From: Pseudomonas benzenivorans
Lineage (GTDB): Bacteria; Pseudomonadota; Gammaproteobacteria; Pseudomonadales; Pseudomonadaceae
DNA length: 64,000 nucleotides
Direction: 5' to 3'
Assembly (NCBI RefSeq): GCF_900100495.1
Contig: NZ_FNCT01000002.1
Coordinates: 248,001-312,000, forward strand
Positions 8,691-19,485 of this stretch are shown piece after piece. Under the pieces are notes generated by a model. That model saw nothing but the letters and a program-made list of their open reading frames with translations, was not told the origin of the DNA and did not search any database. Numbering within the stretch: position 1 is the stretch's first letter; each line of letters opens with the position of its first letter. The position numbers and the translations under genes are program-made.

Positions 8691-9809
8691 ATGCAGCCAG
8701 AGCCCGCGATCCCCAGTACCAGCTTCATGCTCTGGCGCGAAATGAGCGACACCTATTCGCGCTCCAAGCTGGGCGGCTTCTATTACCTGTTCGCCTGGGG
8801 CCTGCTCTGGTTCAGCAGCAGCGCGCCTCGGCAGAACCTGTTGCTGTGGGGCGGTGGCAGCCTGCTGTTGCTCGGTTTCTTCAGCCTGCGCCGGCTGCAC
8901 TACCCGCCCGAACCACAGGATCCTGCGCCGATGCGGCGCTGGCTGGCCCAGCACTGGTCGATCATCCAGCTGCATGCCCTGACCTGGGGCCTGATGCTGG
9001 CGGGCATCCAGCTGCATCCCGGGATCAACGCCTCGCACCTGATCATCATGCTCAGCGTGGTGGTGTTCGGCACCGCCATCGCCTTCACCTTCCCCATGCG
9101 CATGGCCAGTTGCGCGCTGGCGATACTGCTGGTCTACCTGCCCAGCACGGCGATCAAGTACTGGCAGGGCATCGGCGGGATCGGCGAATCCATCGCCCTG
9201 ACGATCTACCTGGGCTATCTGGGCCTGTTCCTCTACCGCTGGAACGGCGAGTACCGCGTCAGCCTCGAGCGCGAGCTGAACCTGCTGCAGCACAGCGAAC
9301 AACTGGATCGGCTCAGCCGTACCGATGCCCTGACCGCCCTGGGCAATCGCTATCAGTTCAACACCCTGCTGCCCAGCTGGCTGGCCAGCGCGCGGCGCTA
9401 CGACAGCAACCTGTCGCTGATCCTGCTGGACATCGACTTCTTCAAGCGGGTCAACGACAAGTTCGGCCACAGCACCGGCGACCTCTGCCTGCATGCCTTC
9501 GCCGAACGCATGCGCCAGGTGTTCCGCCGCGACAGCGACATCCTGATTCGCCTGGGCGGCGAGGAGTTCGCCGTGCTGATGCCGGACACCTCGATGGAAC
9601 AGGCGGTGCAGCTGGCCGAACGCTTCCGCGTCGATCTCGCCGCGCAGCCCCTGGAGTTGCCGGGCCGGGGCCTGCCGCTGACCTGTAGCGTCGGCGTGGG
9701 CAGCTACCTGCCGCTCTGCGACGACTCGGCCGAAGCCTTCTACAAGCGCGTCGACGACGCGCTCTACCGGGCCAAGGAGCGCGGTCGCAACCGCCTGGAG
9801 CTGGCCTAG
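8691..9809 (+). CDS. Membrane-bound GGDEF diguanylate cyclase (second of a tandem pair)
   Basis: A 372-residue paralogue of the preceding gene with the same layout: LWREMSDTYSRSKLGGFYYL, about six membrane helices, then a GGDEF domain with TDALTALGNRYQFN, LLDIDFFKRVNDKFGH, GGEEF and the RxxD inhibitory site RDSD. ATG 8691 follows an AGCGGAG site and keeps the same N-terminus as the neighbour; the GTG at 8631 is a weaker alternative. The two differ most in the membrane sensor, where ligand recognition would lie, while the catalytic halves share long identical stretches, as expected after tandem duplication and sensor divergence. The gene is followed by a perfect 23-bp inverted repeat and the convergent chemoreceptor. 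Confidence 0.85.
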   Translation: MQPEPAIPSTSFMLWREMSDTYSRSKLGGFYYLFAWGLLWFSSSAPRQNLLLWGGGSLLLLGFFSLRRLHYPPEPQDPAPMRRWLAQHWSIIQLHALTWGLMLAGIQLHPGINASHLIIMLSVVVFGTAIAFTFPMRMASCALAILLVYLPSTAIKYWQGIGGIGESIALTIYLGYLGLFLYRWNGEYRVSLERELNLLQHSEQLDRLSRTDALTALGNRYQFNTLLPSWLASARRYDSNLSLILLDIDFFKRVNDKFGHSTGDLCLHAFAERMRQVFRRDSDILIRLGGEEFAVLMPDTSMEQAVQLAERFRVDLAAQPLELPGRGLPLTCSVGVGSYLPLCDDSAEAFYKRVDDALYRAKERGRNRLELA

Positions 9810-9843
9810 TGGCCGATCCGAGAATGACGACTGGCCGCGAAGC

Positions 9844-9895
9844 GTAGGTTGGGCCGGGCCGCGCAGTTCAGCCTGCGCGGCCCGGCCCAACCTAC
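9844..9895. terminator. Perfect 23-bp inverted repeat between convergent genes
   Basis: Arms 9844-9866 and 9873-9895 are exact reverse complements (GTAGGTTGGGCCGGGCC... and its mate) around a 6-base loop. The repeat lies between the ends of a plus-strand cyclase and a minus-strand chemoreceptor, so it could stop transcription both ways. It lacks a clear T tract and belongs to the same GTAGG(G/T)TG repeat family seen at other gaps. Confidence 0.6.
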
Positions 9896-9908
9896 TGAGT
9901 AATCACAG

Positions 9909-11840
9909 CTAGAGGCGGAAACTGCCCATCTGCCGCGCCAGGTCGTCGGCCAGGCCGCGCAGGGCCTGGCAGTCCTCGCGGCAGGCGCGCACCTCGCCGG
10001 CGGTGGCGTGGGCCAGGTCGGCGATGCCCTGGACGTTGCGGTTGATCTCCTCGGTCACCGTGGACTGCTCCTCGGTCGCCGCCGCCACTTGGGTGTTCAT
10101 GTCGCTGATGGTCTCCACCTGCGCGCTGATCGCGCCGAGCGACTGGCCGGTGCGCTGGCTGGCCTCGACCCCGGTGCCGGTGGCCGCCTGCCCGGCCTGC
10201 ATGGAGCCGACCGCGGTCAGCGCACCCTGCTTGAGGCGCTGAATCATCTGCTGGATCTCGTCGGTGGAGGCCTGGGTGCGGCTGGCCAGGGTGCGCACCT
10301 CATCGGCCACCACGGCGAAGCCACGGCCCAGCTCGCCGGCCCGCGCCGCTTCGATGGCGGCGTTGAGGGCGAGCAGGTTGGTCTGCTCGGAGATGCCGCG
10401 GATCACCGCCAGCACCTGGTCGATGGAAGCCACCTGCTCGGCCAGTTCGCCGACCGCCACGGCCGCCCCGCCGATGTCGGCGGACATCCGCTGGATGTGC
10501 TCGATCGACTGGCCGACCACCTGGCGCGCCTGCTGCGCCTCGTGGCGCGCCCCGTGCGAGGCCTGCGCGGCGTGGCTGGCGTTGCGCGCGATCTCCTGCA
10601 CGGTCAGGCCCATCTCGTGCACCGCGGTGGCCACCATGTCGGTCATCTCCTGCTGCTGGCCGGCGCGGCCGGCGGTGTTCTCCACCACCCGGGCGACCTG
10701 GCCGACCGACTCGCGCAGGCGTTCGCTGGTGGCCAGCACGTCGGCGATCAGGCTGCGCTGGCTGCCGATGAAGCGGTTGAAGCCGCGGGCCAGGTCGCCC
10801 AGTTCGTCGGCCCGCGACTCGTCCAGGCGGCGGCTCAGGTCGCCACCGCCCCCGCCGATTTCCACCAGCGCCGCGGTGACCTGGCGAATCGGCCGCACCA
10901 GGCCGCGCGCCAGCAGCACCACCAGGCCGAGGAAGAGCAGGGCCACGCCCACGCCGATCAGGCTGCTCAACAGCAGCGCTCGGCGCGCCCCGGCATAGAT
11001 CTCCGCCTCCGGCACCTCGCTGACCAGCAGCCAGTCCAGGCTGGCCAATGGCTGCGCCAGCGCCAGGTAAGGTTCGCCGTCGCGCTCGAAACGCAGCGCC
11101 TGCGGCGTCTTGCCGAGCAGGCCGCGGGCCGCCTCGGCGCCGACCAGTTGCGCCAGTTCGCGGCTGTCGTTGAACTGCGCCTGCGGGTGCACCTTGACCC
11201 GCCCGTCGGCACTGACCAGGTAGACCCGCCCGGACTCGCCGAAACGGAAGTCGCGGATCATCTCCGACAGGCCGCCGAGGCTGAAGCCGAGGCCGGCCAC
11301 GCCCAGCGGCCGGCCGTCGCGCTCGATCCGCTGGTTGATGAACAGGGTCGGCTGGCGGGTGCTCTGGTCGATGTCGATATCCAGCGAACGGCGCTTGCCG
11401 CCATCGACGAAGCGGTAGAACCAGGCGTTCTCCGCCGGGCCGCGGCGCAGCGTGCGGTCCAGCCCCGCGCCGGTGAAGTAGCTACCACTGTCCAGCGCCA
11501 CGATGAAGGTCACCAGGGCCTGCTGCTGGGCCTGCACCCCGGCCAGGTAACGGACGAACTCGGCAGCCCGCGCCGGATCCTCGCCGCTGCCCAGCCAATC
11601 CGCCACCAGGCTGTTCTCGGCGATGCCACGGGCCGCGGTGAGCGGCTCGGCGAGCCCCCGTTCGAGGTCGTTGCGGATCGCCAGGATGCTCGCCGGCAAT
11701 GCCTCGTCGACCAGGTAGCGCTCGGTCAGGCGGTTGAGCAGCAGCGAGTAGATGCCGACCACCACGAGGATGCTGGCGAGCAGGGCCGCGCCCATGCTGA
11801 GGATCAGTTGCCACTGAATACTGCGTTGCCAGAGGCGCAT
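9909..11840 (-). CDS. Methyl-accepting chemotaxis protein with periplasmic dCache-type sensor
   Basis: A 643-residue transmembrane chemoreceptor. Helix 1 (about 12-33) and helix 2 (about 290-312) bracket a large periplasmic domain with double-Cache features ([70 protein letters not shown]). This is typical of amine or amino-acid receptors, but the ligand is unknown. A HAMP domain (about 313-370) leads to the signalling coiled coil with the conserved hairpin tip [36 protein letters not shown]. The ATG at 11840 follows an AGGAG site. A longer in-frame reading upstream overlaps the ABC genes and is not coding. Confidence 0.92.
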   Translation of the reverse strand: MRLWQRSIQWQLILSMGAALLASILVVVGIYSLLLNRLTERYLVDEALPASILAIRNDLERGLAEPLTAARGIAENSLVADWLGSGEDPARAAEFVRYLAGVQAQQQALVTFIVALDSGSYFTGAGLDRTLRRGPAENAWFYRFVDGGKRRSLDIDIDQSTRQPTLFINQRIERDGRPLGVAGLGFSLGGLSEMIRDFRFGESGRVYLVSADGRVKVHPQAQFNDSRELAQLVGAEAARGLLGKTPQALRFERDGEPYLALAQPLASLDWLLVSEVPEAEIYAGARRALLLSSLIGVGVALLFLGLVVLLARGLVRPIRQVTAALVEIGGGGGDLSRRLDESRADELGDLARGFNRFIGSQRSLIADVLATSERLRESVGQVARVVENTAGRAGQQQEMTDMVATAVHEMGLTVQEIARNASHAAQASHGARHEAQQARQVVGQSIEHIQRMSADIGGAAVAVGELAEQVASIDQVLAVIRGISEQTNLLALNAAIEAARAGELGRGFAVVADEVRTLASRTQASTDEIQQMIQRLKQGALTAVGSMQAGQAATGTGVEASQRTGQSLGAISAQVETISDMNTQVAAATEEQSTVTEEINRNVQGIADLAHATAGEVRACREDCQALRGLADDLARQMGSFRL

Positions 11841-12010
11841 GGCGAGTCTCCTGTTGTTATTGTTCGAGTACGGCAAGCATATTGGATACAGTATTGTGCA
11901 CAAATTAGCCAGCCAGCGACAGCAACAACCTGCCATCCAACGCCGACGAGTAAAGGCCGCTGCGCAGCGGCAGGTGCGGCCAAGCACGGCGGGAAATGGC
12001 AGACCAGCGG

Positions 12011-12754
12011 TCAACGCACGGTGATCAGCCGTTGCAGGCAGTCGAAGCCGCTGTCGACGCTGATCGCCAGCAGGCCGATCAGCAGCGCGCCCTGCAGCAC
12101 ATAGGCGCTGTTGCCGTTGACCAGCCCGGCGATCACCGGATCGCCCAAGGTGCTGGCGCCGATGGTCGATCCGATCGCCGCGGTGGCGATGGTGACGGTC
12201 AGCGTGGTGCGGATGCCGGCCAGGATCACCGGCGCCGCCAGCGGCAGCTCGACCTCCAGCAGCACCCGCAGCGGCGCCATGCCGATGCCGCGGGCCGCCT
12301 CCAGCACCTCGGCCGGCAGGCCCTGCAACCCCGCCAGGGTATTGCGCAGCACCGGCAGCAGGCCGTAGAGCAGCAGGGCGAATACCGTCGGCAGGCTGCC
12401 GAAGCCGAGCAGCGGCACGGCCAGGGCCAGCACCGCGACCGGCGGGAAGGTCTGGCCGATGGCGGCCACCTGGCTGACCAGCGGCAGGAAGTCCCGGCCC
12501 CAGGTGCGGGTCACCAGAATCCCCGCCGCCAGCCCCAGGCTCACCGCCAGCAGCGCCGCCGCGGCGACTATCGCCAGATGGTTGAGCAACAACCGGGCGA
12601 AGCTGGCGCGCGGGTAGATCAGCGTGCGCGCACTCGGCTCGAGCGCGCGGAACAGCGCCTCCAGCTCGCCCAGCCAGAACACCGCGGCGAGCAACAGCAG
12701 CAGCCAGCCGAGCGGCGCCAGCCAAGGGCGCAGGGCGCTCGGGCGCCGGCTCAT
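12011..12754 (-). CDS. yehW: Osmoprotectant ABC transporter permease (YehW-like)
   Basis: A 247-residue inner-membrane permease with about six helices and the BPD-transport signature [34 protein letters not shown]. The length fits the shorter permease of the YehZYXW/OpuC-type quaternary-amine uptake system. Its ATG (12754-12752) overlaps the TGA of the ATPase gene as ATGA, so the two are translationally coupled. It is the last gene of a four-gene operon in the E. coli yehZYXW order. The substrate (glycine betaine or another osmolyte) is inferred from the family only. Confidence 0.85.
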   Translation of the reverse strand: MSRRPSALRPWLAPLGWLLLLLAAVFWLGELEALFRALEPSARTLIYPRASFARLLLNHLAIVAAAALLAVSLGLAAGILVTRTWGRDFLPLVSQVAAIGQTFPPVAVLALAVPLLGFGSLPTVFALLLYGLLPVLRNTLAGLQGLPAEVLEAARGIGMAPLRVLLEVELPLAAPVILAGIRTTLTVTIATAAIGSTIGASTLGDPVIAGLVNGNSAYVLQGALLIGLLAISVDSGFDCLQRLITVR

Positions 12755-13689
12755 GCGCGCGGCCCCTGGAGCACGGCGCCGATCGGCAGCACGCCGAGCG
12801 CCCGGCCCTCGGCGTCGCGCACGCAGAGTTCGCCGGTACGGTGCCAGAGCATCAGCGACAGGGCCTGGCGCAGGCTGTCCTCGGCGCCGACGGAAACCGC
12901 CGGCGCGGCGCCCTGCAGCGGCAGCATGCAAGCGCCGACCCGCTGCAGGCTGGCACGCTTGAGTCCCCGCTCGCCCTGGCCGAAGAGGTTTTCGACGAAG
13001 GCGTTGGCCGGCTGCTCGAGCAGCCGGCTCGGGGTGTCGTGCTGGACGATCCGGCCGCGGTCCATGACCACGATGCGGCTCGCCAGCTTGAGTGCCTCGT
13101 CGAGGTCGTGGGTGACGAAGACGATGGTCTTGTGGATCCGCGCCTGGATCCGCAGCAGCTCGTTCTGCAGGCTCTCACGGGTGATCGGATCGAGCGCGCC
13201 GAACGGCTCGTCCATCAGCAGGATCTCCGGGTCGCCGGCCAGCGCCCGCGCCACGCCGACGCGCTGGGCCTGGCCGCCGGACAACTGGCTGGGAAACTTG
13301 TCGGCGAAGCTGGCATAGGGCAGGCCGAACAATTCGAGCAGTTCGCGCACCCGCGCCTCGATGCGCGGCGCCGGCCACTCGAGCAGGCGCGGCACCACGC
13401 CGATATTGCGCGCCACCGTCCAGTGCGGGAACAGCCCGGTGTGCTGGATCGCATAGCCCATGCGCCGGCGCAGCCGCTCGGCGTCCAGTTCGGCGATGTC
13501 CTGGCCGTCGATGCGGATGGTCCCGCTGGAGCAGGCGAGCAACCTGTTGAGCAGCTTCAGGGTGGTGGACTTGCCACAGCCCGAGGTGCCGACTATCACG
13601 CAGATTTCGCCGCGCTCGATGCGCAGGGACATCCCCTCCACCGCCGGCACGCCGTCGAACAGCCGGCTGACGCCATCCAATTCGATCAT
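12751..13689 (-). CDS. yehX: Osmoprotectant ABC transporter ATPase (YehX/OpuCA-like)
   Basis: A 312-residue ABC ATPase of the quaternary-amine importer group. It shows Walker [10 protein letters not shown] (about residues 34-42), the Q-loop [14 protein letters not shown], signature [16 protein letters not shown], Walker [13 protein letters not shown] and the switch histidine VTHDLDEA. The C-terminal extension (about 245-312) resembles a reduced CBS-type regulatory tail ([29 protein letters not shown]). Both ends overlap neighbours by ATGA junctions, marking a tightly coupled operon. The longer upstream frame belongs to the permease region and is not part of this protein. Confidence 0.9.
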   Translation of the reverse strand: MIELDGVSRLFDGVPAVEGMSLRIERGEICVIVGTSGCGKSTTLKLLNRLLACSSGTIRIDGQDIAELDAERLRRRMGYAIQHTGLFPHWTVARNIGVVPRLLEWPAPRIEARVRELLELFGLPYASFADKFPSQLSGGQAQRVGVARALAGDPEILLMDEPFGALDPITRESLQNELLRIQARIHKTIVFVTHDLDEALKLASRIVVMDRGRIVQHDTPSRLLEQPANAFVENLFGQGERGLKRASLQRVGACMLPLQGAAPAVSVGAEDSLRQALSLMLWHRTGELCVRDAEGRALGVLPIGAVLQGPRA

Positions 13690-14861
13690 CGCCGCCCTCC
13701 CGGCTGAAAGTAGCGGGCCAGGCCGCTGAACAGCGCATCGGCGAGCAGCGCCAGGGCGATGGTCGGCAGCGCGCCGAGCAGCACCAGGTCCATCGCGCCC
13801 TGACCCAGGCCCTGGAAGATGAAGCTGCCGAAGCCGTTGGCGCCGATCAGCGCCGCCACCGCGGTCAGGCCGATGGCCTGGATGCTGGTGATGCGCAGGC
13901 CCTCGAGGATCACCGGCAATGCCAGCGGCAGGCGCACCTGGCTGAACAGCTGCCAGCGGCTCATGCCCATGCCGCGGGCCGATTCCAGCACCTCCTCCGC
14001 CACCTCCTGCAGCGCCACGCAGCTGTTGCGCACCACCGGCAGCAGGCTGTAGGCGACCAGCGCCAGCAGCGCCGGGGCCCAGCCGATGCCGCGCACGTTC
14101 AGGCTCTGCAACAGCGGCGAATGCGCCGCCAGGTAACTCAGCGGCGCCAGCAGCAGGCCGAACAGCGCCAGGCTGGGAATGGTCTGGAAGAAATTCAGCA
14201 CGCCGAACACCGGCCGCTGCAGCCGCGGCAGGCGGATGATCAGCCCGGTCAGGGCCAGCCCCAGCAGCAGGCTGCAGCCCAGCGTTCCGCCGACCAGGCC
14301 CAGGTGGCCGCGCAGGGCTTGCCAGAAGGCCGCGCTGCGGCTGGCGTATTCGCGCAGCAGGGCCAGGGCGGCGAGCTCGCCCCCCTGGATCAGCAGCGCC
14401 GTGACCAGCAGCAGCCCGCCAGGACCGAGCCACCACCAGGGCGCCGGCACCCGCTGGCGTACCTCGATCAACAGCAGCAGGCTGAGGAACAGCAGGCTCC
14501 AGCAGCCGCTCGCCAGCCCGGCGCGGGCTTGCGGCTGGTCGGCGCCGATATGCAGCTGGATGAACCAGCCCAGGCTCGCCGGCAGCTGGATCAGCAGCAG
14601 CAGGATCAGCGCGAGCATGCCGCGATAGCGTGCCGGCGAGGGGCGCAACGCCAGGCCGGCGAGCGTCAGCAGCGCGCCCAGCACGGCCAGCGCCCAGGCC
14701 GGGCCGAGCGCGACGAACAAGCCCAGGCCACGGCCGGGGGCGATGCGATTGGCCTGCACGCTGGCGAAGTCGCCCAGCAGCAGGAGCGCCACGGCCAGCG
14801 CCACCAGGCTCAGCACCACCCGGTTGCTGGCCGCATGCGGCGAGCGCACGGTGCGCCGCAC
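13686..14861 (-). CDS. yehY: Osmoprotectant ABC transporter permease (YehY-like, long form)
   Basis: A 391-residue permease with roughly ten hydrophobic segments. The N-terminal half (about 1-175) is an extra membrane region seen in YehY (about 385 residues). The C-terminal half is a standard BPD permease with EEVLESARGMGMSRWQLFSQVRLPLALPVILEGLRI. The start is a GTG at 14861, directly after the TAG of the binding-protein gene, and the stop overlaps the ATPase start, so translation is likely coupled throughout. Long form, order and neighbours together favour the YehZYXW system over OpuB/OpuC. Confidence 0.85.
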   Translation of the reverse strand: MRRTVRSPHAASNRVVLSLVALAVALLLLGDFASVQANRIAPGRGLGLFVALGPAWALAVLGALLTLAGLALRPSPARYRGMLALILLLLIQLPASLGWFIQLHIGADQPQARAGLASGCWSLLFLSLLLLIEVRQRVPAPWWWLGPGGLLLVTALLIQGGELAALALLREYASRSAAFWQALRGHLGLVGGTLGCSLLLGLALTGLIIRLPRLQRPVFGVLNFFQTIPSLALFGLLLAPLSYLAAHSPLLQSLNVRGIGWAPALLALVAYSLLPVVRNSCVALQEVAEEVLESARGMGMSRWQLFSQVRLPLALPVILEGLRITSIQAIGLTAVAALIGANGFGSFIFQGLGQGAMDLVLLGALPTIALALLADALFSGLARYFQPGGRR

Positions 14862-15785
14862 CTAAGGCTGCAGGCCATCCAGAAAAGTCGCGGCGACCTG
14901 CCGCGGGTCGGCGCCGTTGACCGCCACCTCGGCATTCAGGCGCTGCAGCACCTGCAGATCCAGGGCGGCGAACACCGGCGCCAGCAGGCCCTCGATCGCC
15001 GGGTAGGCCTGCAGGGTAGCGGCGCGCACCAGCGGCGCCGGTTGGTAGACCGGCTGCACCCCGCGGGTATCCTCCAGTACCACCAGGTCCAGCGCGCTGA
15101 GGCCGCCGTCGGTGCCGTAGCTCATGGTGCCATTCACCCCGTTGGTCTGCAGCGCGGCGGCGCGCAGGGTCGCCGCGGTATTGCCGCCGGAGAGGATCAC
15201 CAGCTGCTCGGGCGCGAGGCGGAAGCCGTAGGCCTGCTGGAACGCCGGCAAGGCGCTGGGCGACTCGACGAACTCGGCGCTGGCGGCGAACTTGAAGTCG
15301 CCGCCGCCATTCAGGTAGCGCGCCAGATCGTCCAGCGTGACCAGCCGGTTGGCCCGCGCCAGGTCGCCGCGCACGCTCATCGCCCAGGTGTTGTTGGCGT
15401 TGGCCGGTTGCAGCCAGACCAACTGGTTCGCCGCCAGGTCCAGCTGCTTGACCGTGGCATAGGCCTTGGCCGCGTCCTTCCACACCGGGCTGTCGGCCTG
15501 GTCGAAGAAGAACGCGCCATTGCCGGTGTATTCCGGGTAGATATCGATCTCGCCGGCGATCAGCGCGCCGCGCACGATGCTGGTGCCGCCGAGCTGGAGG
15601 CGCTCGGTCACCGGTATCCCGCCGCGCTCCAGCGCCTGGGCGATCAATTGGCCGAGTACCGCGCCCTCGGTATCGATCTTCGACGACACCACCACCGGAT
15701 CGGCGGCGAAGGCGCTGCCCAGGCTGAGGGCGGAAGTCGCCAGCACGGCGAGCCACAGGCGTTTGCAACGAGCGGAGAGAGACAT
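14862..15785 (-). CDS. yehZ: Periplasmic osmoprotectant-binding protein (YehZ/OsmF-like)
   Basis: A 307-residue substrate-binding protein of the OpuAC/QAT family. A cleavable signal peptide (MSLSARCKRLWLAVLATSAL..., cleavage near AFAAD) is followed by KIDTEGAVLGQLIAQALE, GTSIVRGALIAGEIDIYPEYTGNGAFFF and DLARYLNGGGDFKFAASAEFV, all typical of glycine-betaine-type binding proteins. ATG 15785 is preferred over an upstream extension because it has an AAGGGG site and places the signal peptide at the N-terminus. It is the first gene of the operon and is usually the most abundant component; E. coli yehZ is RpoS-controlled, which cannot be seen here. Confidence 0.87.
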   Translation of the reverse strand: MSLSARCKRLWLAVLATSALSLGSAFAADPVVVSSKIDTEGAVLGQLIAQALERGGIPVTERLQLGGTSIVRGALIAGEIDIYPEYTGNGAFFFDQADSPVWKDAAKAYATVKQLDLAANQLVWLQPANANNTWAMSVRGDLARANRLVTLDDLARYLNGGGDFKFAASAEFVESPSALPAFQQAYGFRLAPEQLVILSGGNTAATLRAAALQTNGVNGTMSYGTDGGLSALDLVVLEDTRGVQPVYQPAPLVRAATLQAYPAIEGLLAPVFAALDLQVLQRLNAEVAVNGADPRQVAATFLDGLQP

Positions 15786-16196
15786 CGATGACCCCTTTGG
15801 CAGCGTCATGCCGGCGCGGCGAGAAACGCCGTCGAAGCGGCGCCAAGCGCAGTGCCGGCCGTGAATGGACCGATCCGAACCACACGAGGCACGCCGCGCA
15901 TCGGCTAGCCGGGCGCAGGCCTCGCCAGAAGAATTCAAGCACACCGGCGGCCAGGGCGACGGCATCGCTGCGATTTGTGCAGGTGACAGGGATGCCCGCC
16001 CTCGCCTTTCTCGCCCAGCGCCGAGGAAACAAAAAAATGCCCACGGCTTTCGCGGTGGGCAGTGGTGGAAACCCGCGCGGGCACGGGAACAGGAGCGGCC
16101 AGGGGGAGCGGGCCTTGGACACCAAAACTGTAGCGCAGGGCGCGCTTCAGGGACTGGAGAAGCAGTGGCGGTGGGGCGCGACTGGCGCCCGGGGTA
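15786..16196. other. Intergenic region between yehZ and the glycine-zipper gene
   Basis: No ORF here looks real. It should contain the promoter of the yehZYXW operon, though no clear -35/-10 pair was found, and it holds the terminator of the glycine-zipper gene at 16031-16061. Confidence 0.5.
16031..16061 (-). terminator. Rho-independent terminator of the glycine-zipper gene
   Basis: Read on the minus strand, TGCCCAC-CGC-GAAA-GCC-GTGGGCA forms a stem (16061-16038, one internal mismatch) followed directly by seven T residues (A7 at 16031-16037 on the plus strand). It lies about 135 bases after the stop of the gene at 16197. Confidence 0.75.
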
Positions 16197-16550
16197 TCAG
16201 TGTTCGGGACGGGCCAGGCGGTTGCCGCGGATGCTCACCAGCTCCCCGTCCTCGAATCGCAGGTTGGGCGAGCGCACCACGCGCTGCGCGCCGTCATCGG
16301 TCTCGACCAGGTAGGCCGTGTCGCTGAGCCCCAGGACACCCTGGGTGCCCGCACCGGTCCAGGCGCCCAGGGCCGCACCGACCAGGGCGCCGATCGGGCC
16401 GCCGGCGGCGCCGCCGAGGATCACCCCGCCGAGGCCGCCGAATACCTTGCCGGCGGTATGGTCGGCTCGCTCGGCGAGCACCTCGGCGGCGAAGGCCGAC
16501 TGGGCGGAGAGCAGCAACAGGCCGAGAGTCAATGCGGAGAGTCGTTTCAT
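16197..16550 (-). CDS. Small exported glycine-zipper protein divergent from norR
   Basis: A 117-residue protein with a clean signal peptide (MKRLSALTLGLLLLSAQSAFA, cleavage before AEV) and a glycine-zipper segment GGLGGVILGGAAGGPIGALVGAALGAWTGAG (about residues 38-68), able to insert into or line a membrane, followed by a short C-terminal domain (YLVETDDGAQRVVRSPNLRFEDGELVSIRGNRL). There is no lipobox. Glycine zippers occur in SlyB/OmpA-linked envelope proteins, but no precise family is recognised. Upstream lie a sigma-54-like promoter facing this gene and three NorR-type boxes, which suggests nitric-oxide induction. In other pseudomonads the gene divergent from norR is usually a flavohaemoglobin; here it is not. 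Confidence 0.75.
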   Translation of the reverse strand: MKRLSALTLGLLLLSAQSAFAAEVLAERADHTAGKVFGGLGGVILGGAAGGPIGALVGAALGAWTGAGTQGVLGLSDTAYLVETDDGAQRVVRSPNLRFEDGELVSIRGNRLARPEH

Positions 16551-16590
16551 GGTTTTTCCCTTGCGTGATAGGTTATCGACACAAGGACAT

Positions 16591-16607
16591 GATCATTTTC
16601 CGTGCCA
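16591..16607 (-). promoter_or_regulatory. Candidate sigma-54 promoter facing the glycine-zipper gene
   Basis: On the minus strand the sequence is TGGCACGGAAAATGATC. The -24 element TGGCACG is a perfect match. The -12 element has GA where GC is expected, at the correct GG-N10 spacing. It lies 41 bases upstream of the ATG at 16550 and 43 bases or more from the NorR boxes, a normal enhancer-promoter arrangement. Confidence 0.6.
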
Positions 16608-16649
16608 TAAAATTTATCGTTAAAAATCAATATGCTAGAAATTACCCGA

Positions 16650-16699
16650 GTCCTTATGACTCAGAATATCCGTTGTCCTTATGACCAGGACGAGTCCTT

Positions 16700-16704
<5 letters not shown>
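16650..16704. promoter_or_regulatory. Three identical NorR-type enhancer boxes
   Basis: GTCCTTATGAC occurs three times, at 16650-16660, 16675-16685 and 16694-16704. Each fits GT-N7-AC, the core reported for NorR binding; E. coli norR-norV also has three sites, all needed for activation. The third box contains the ATG of norR (16700-16702), so binding there would also hinder norR expression, in line with the known autorepression. The repeats are seen directly; binding is inferred. Confidence 0.75.
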
Positions 16705-18253
<1,549 letters not shown>

Positions 18254-18650
18254 GGGGATGGCGGCGCGATGCAACTGCGCAGCCGGTTGTGCGCGCCAGA
18301 CCGCAGCTCGGGACCACAGACCACACCCCTGGGAGAACTTCGGAGTAATAGGGGACACCCATTACTCTGGCCAGTTGAAGCATTGCCGCGGTTGCTCACG
18401 GTGCCTAGCAGGGGTGGCCAGCTTACCGCCGCTGCGGTTGTCCAGCGGGTCGCCGTGAGGTCGCCGCCGGCCGAGGAGATGCCGTTGTGCTGGCTAGCGG
18501 TCTTGAGCTGCTTTGGTGTAGACGGGTCCTCTGTCACGATTGACCACTACAATCCCAGCAGCGCCGTATTTGGCGAGGGGGACAACACCCGGCAAACCCG
18601 CCATCAGCCTGGCAACCAATCACCGCTCACTGACCAACGGGATGATGCGC
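18254..18650. other. Non-coding junction between norR and the brnTA module
   Basis: Overlapping frames here show no family sequence. An imperfect palindrome AGTAAT-AGGGGACACCC-ATTACT (18344-18366) resembles short motifs found around mobile-element remnants in pseudomonads. The region marks the left border of the accessory island, but I cannot assign a specific element. Confidence 0.4.
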
Positions 18651-18941
18651 ATGCATCTGCACTTTGAATGGGATGCCAAGAAGGCGGCCAGCAACCTACG
18701 CAAGCATGGGGTCAGCTTCGAAGAGGCCGCGGAAGTGTTTCGCGATCCACTGGCCCTCAGCCTCTTTGACGAAAACCACAGCCAGAGCGAGGAACGCTGG
18801 ATAACCCTGGGCCAAGCCGGTGATCGCAAACTGGTCGTCGTGGTGCATACTTGGCGAGAAGATGACAGCAACCATATCCATGTCCGCTTGATCTCAGCCC
18901 GAGTGGCCACGAGCCACGAGACGCAACAGTATGAAGGGTGA
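18651..18941 (+). CDS. brnT: BrnT-family toxin (type II toxin-antitoxin)
   Basis: A 96-residue protein with the BrnT (PF04365) signature FEWDAKKAASNLRKHGVSFEEAAEVFRDPLAL, then DENHSQSEERWITLGQAGDRKLVVVVHTWRED and the closing RLISARVATSHETQQYE. BrnT is a ribonuclease with a RelE-like fold, and these Asp, Lys, Arg and His-rich stretches match the family. ATG codons at 18642, 18645 and 18651 are all possible; 18651 gives the usual family N-terminus. The antitoxin starts 5 bases after the stop. BrnTA modules are stress-induced and autoregulated through BrnA and commonly sit on islands, as here. Confidence 0.85.
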   Translation: MHLHFEWDAKKAASNLRKHGVSFEEAAEVFRDPLALSLFDENHSQSEERWITLGQAGDRKLVVVVHTWREDDSNHIHVRLISARVATSHETQQYEG

Positions 18942-18946
18942 ATACC

Positions 18947-19147
18947 ATGCGTGAAGAGTACGACTTCAGCAGAGCCGAACGTGGCAAGTTCCACCGCCCC
19001 GATGCCGAACTGCATCTGCCGGTGTACCTGGATAGCGATGTGCTCAATTATTTCGAGGAGCGTGCACGCAGCAAGGGCGTCGCCCTTACCACACTCATCA
19101 ACGATTTATTGCGCAAAGACATAGCCCTCATCGAGGGCGTGAAGTAA
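18947..19147 (+). CDS. brnA: BrnA-family antitoxin
   Basis: A 66-residue partner of BrnT. It has the family opening EEYDFSRAERGKFHRP, which wraps the toxin, and a C-terminal ribbon-helix-helix-like region (LPVYLDSDVLNYFEERARSKGVALTTLINDLLRKDIALIE) that would bind the operon's operator and dimerise. ATG 18947 is preferred over the overlapping GTG at 18938 because it matches the usual MKxEYDFS start. Order toxin then antitoxin is standard for brnTA. Confidence 0.8.
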   Translation: MREEYDFSRAERGKFHRPDAELHLPVYLDSDVLNYFEERARSKGVALTTLINDLLRKDIALIEGVK

Positions 19148-19485
19148 GCGAGGCGACTGCAAAAGTCACTCAGCCTCCGAGCGGTTCTCAAAGAGCCACT
19201 CCAGCCCCAGTCTGGTGTTGGCCAGATACATACAAGGCGCCTGAAGGCGTCTTGTGTCTAACAATACGGCCCAGTTCGGCACGCTTACCGAACTGCCGTG
19301 CCGGGGCAACCCGAGAACGGTAACCCCGGGCTCCCGAACACTACCGGCTTGACCTCCCCCCCATCCCTCCCACCCTGCCGCTGCCTCCGTGAAAACGACG
19401 GTGGCCTGGGCTTGGCAGCCCGGAACCTAGGCCGCGTTTCCCCCTCGAGCTGCTGCTACCACAAGGTATTGGCAGTGTCTTGCTA
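19148..19485. other. Intergenic region after brnA
   Basis: It holds a hairpin, ACAAGGCGCC (19232-19241) / GGCGTCTTGT (19246-19255), with a 4-base loop and no T tract, which may be the brnTA terminator. The rest is the upstream part of the C4-like RNA region. No ORF has family support. Confidence 0.45.

Noticed and set aside
10008..12104. A 698-residue plus-strand ORF opposite the chemoreceptor
   Set aside because: Antisense shadow with His/Gln/Arg-rich composition; the minus strand has clear HAMP and MCP motifs.
12751..16125. A 1124-residue minus-strand ORF across the ABC transporter genes
   Set aside because: Only its last 312 residues (the ATPase) are real; the rest is an off-frame reading of the permease and binding-protein genes.
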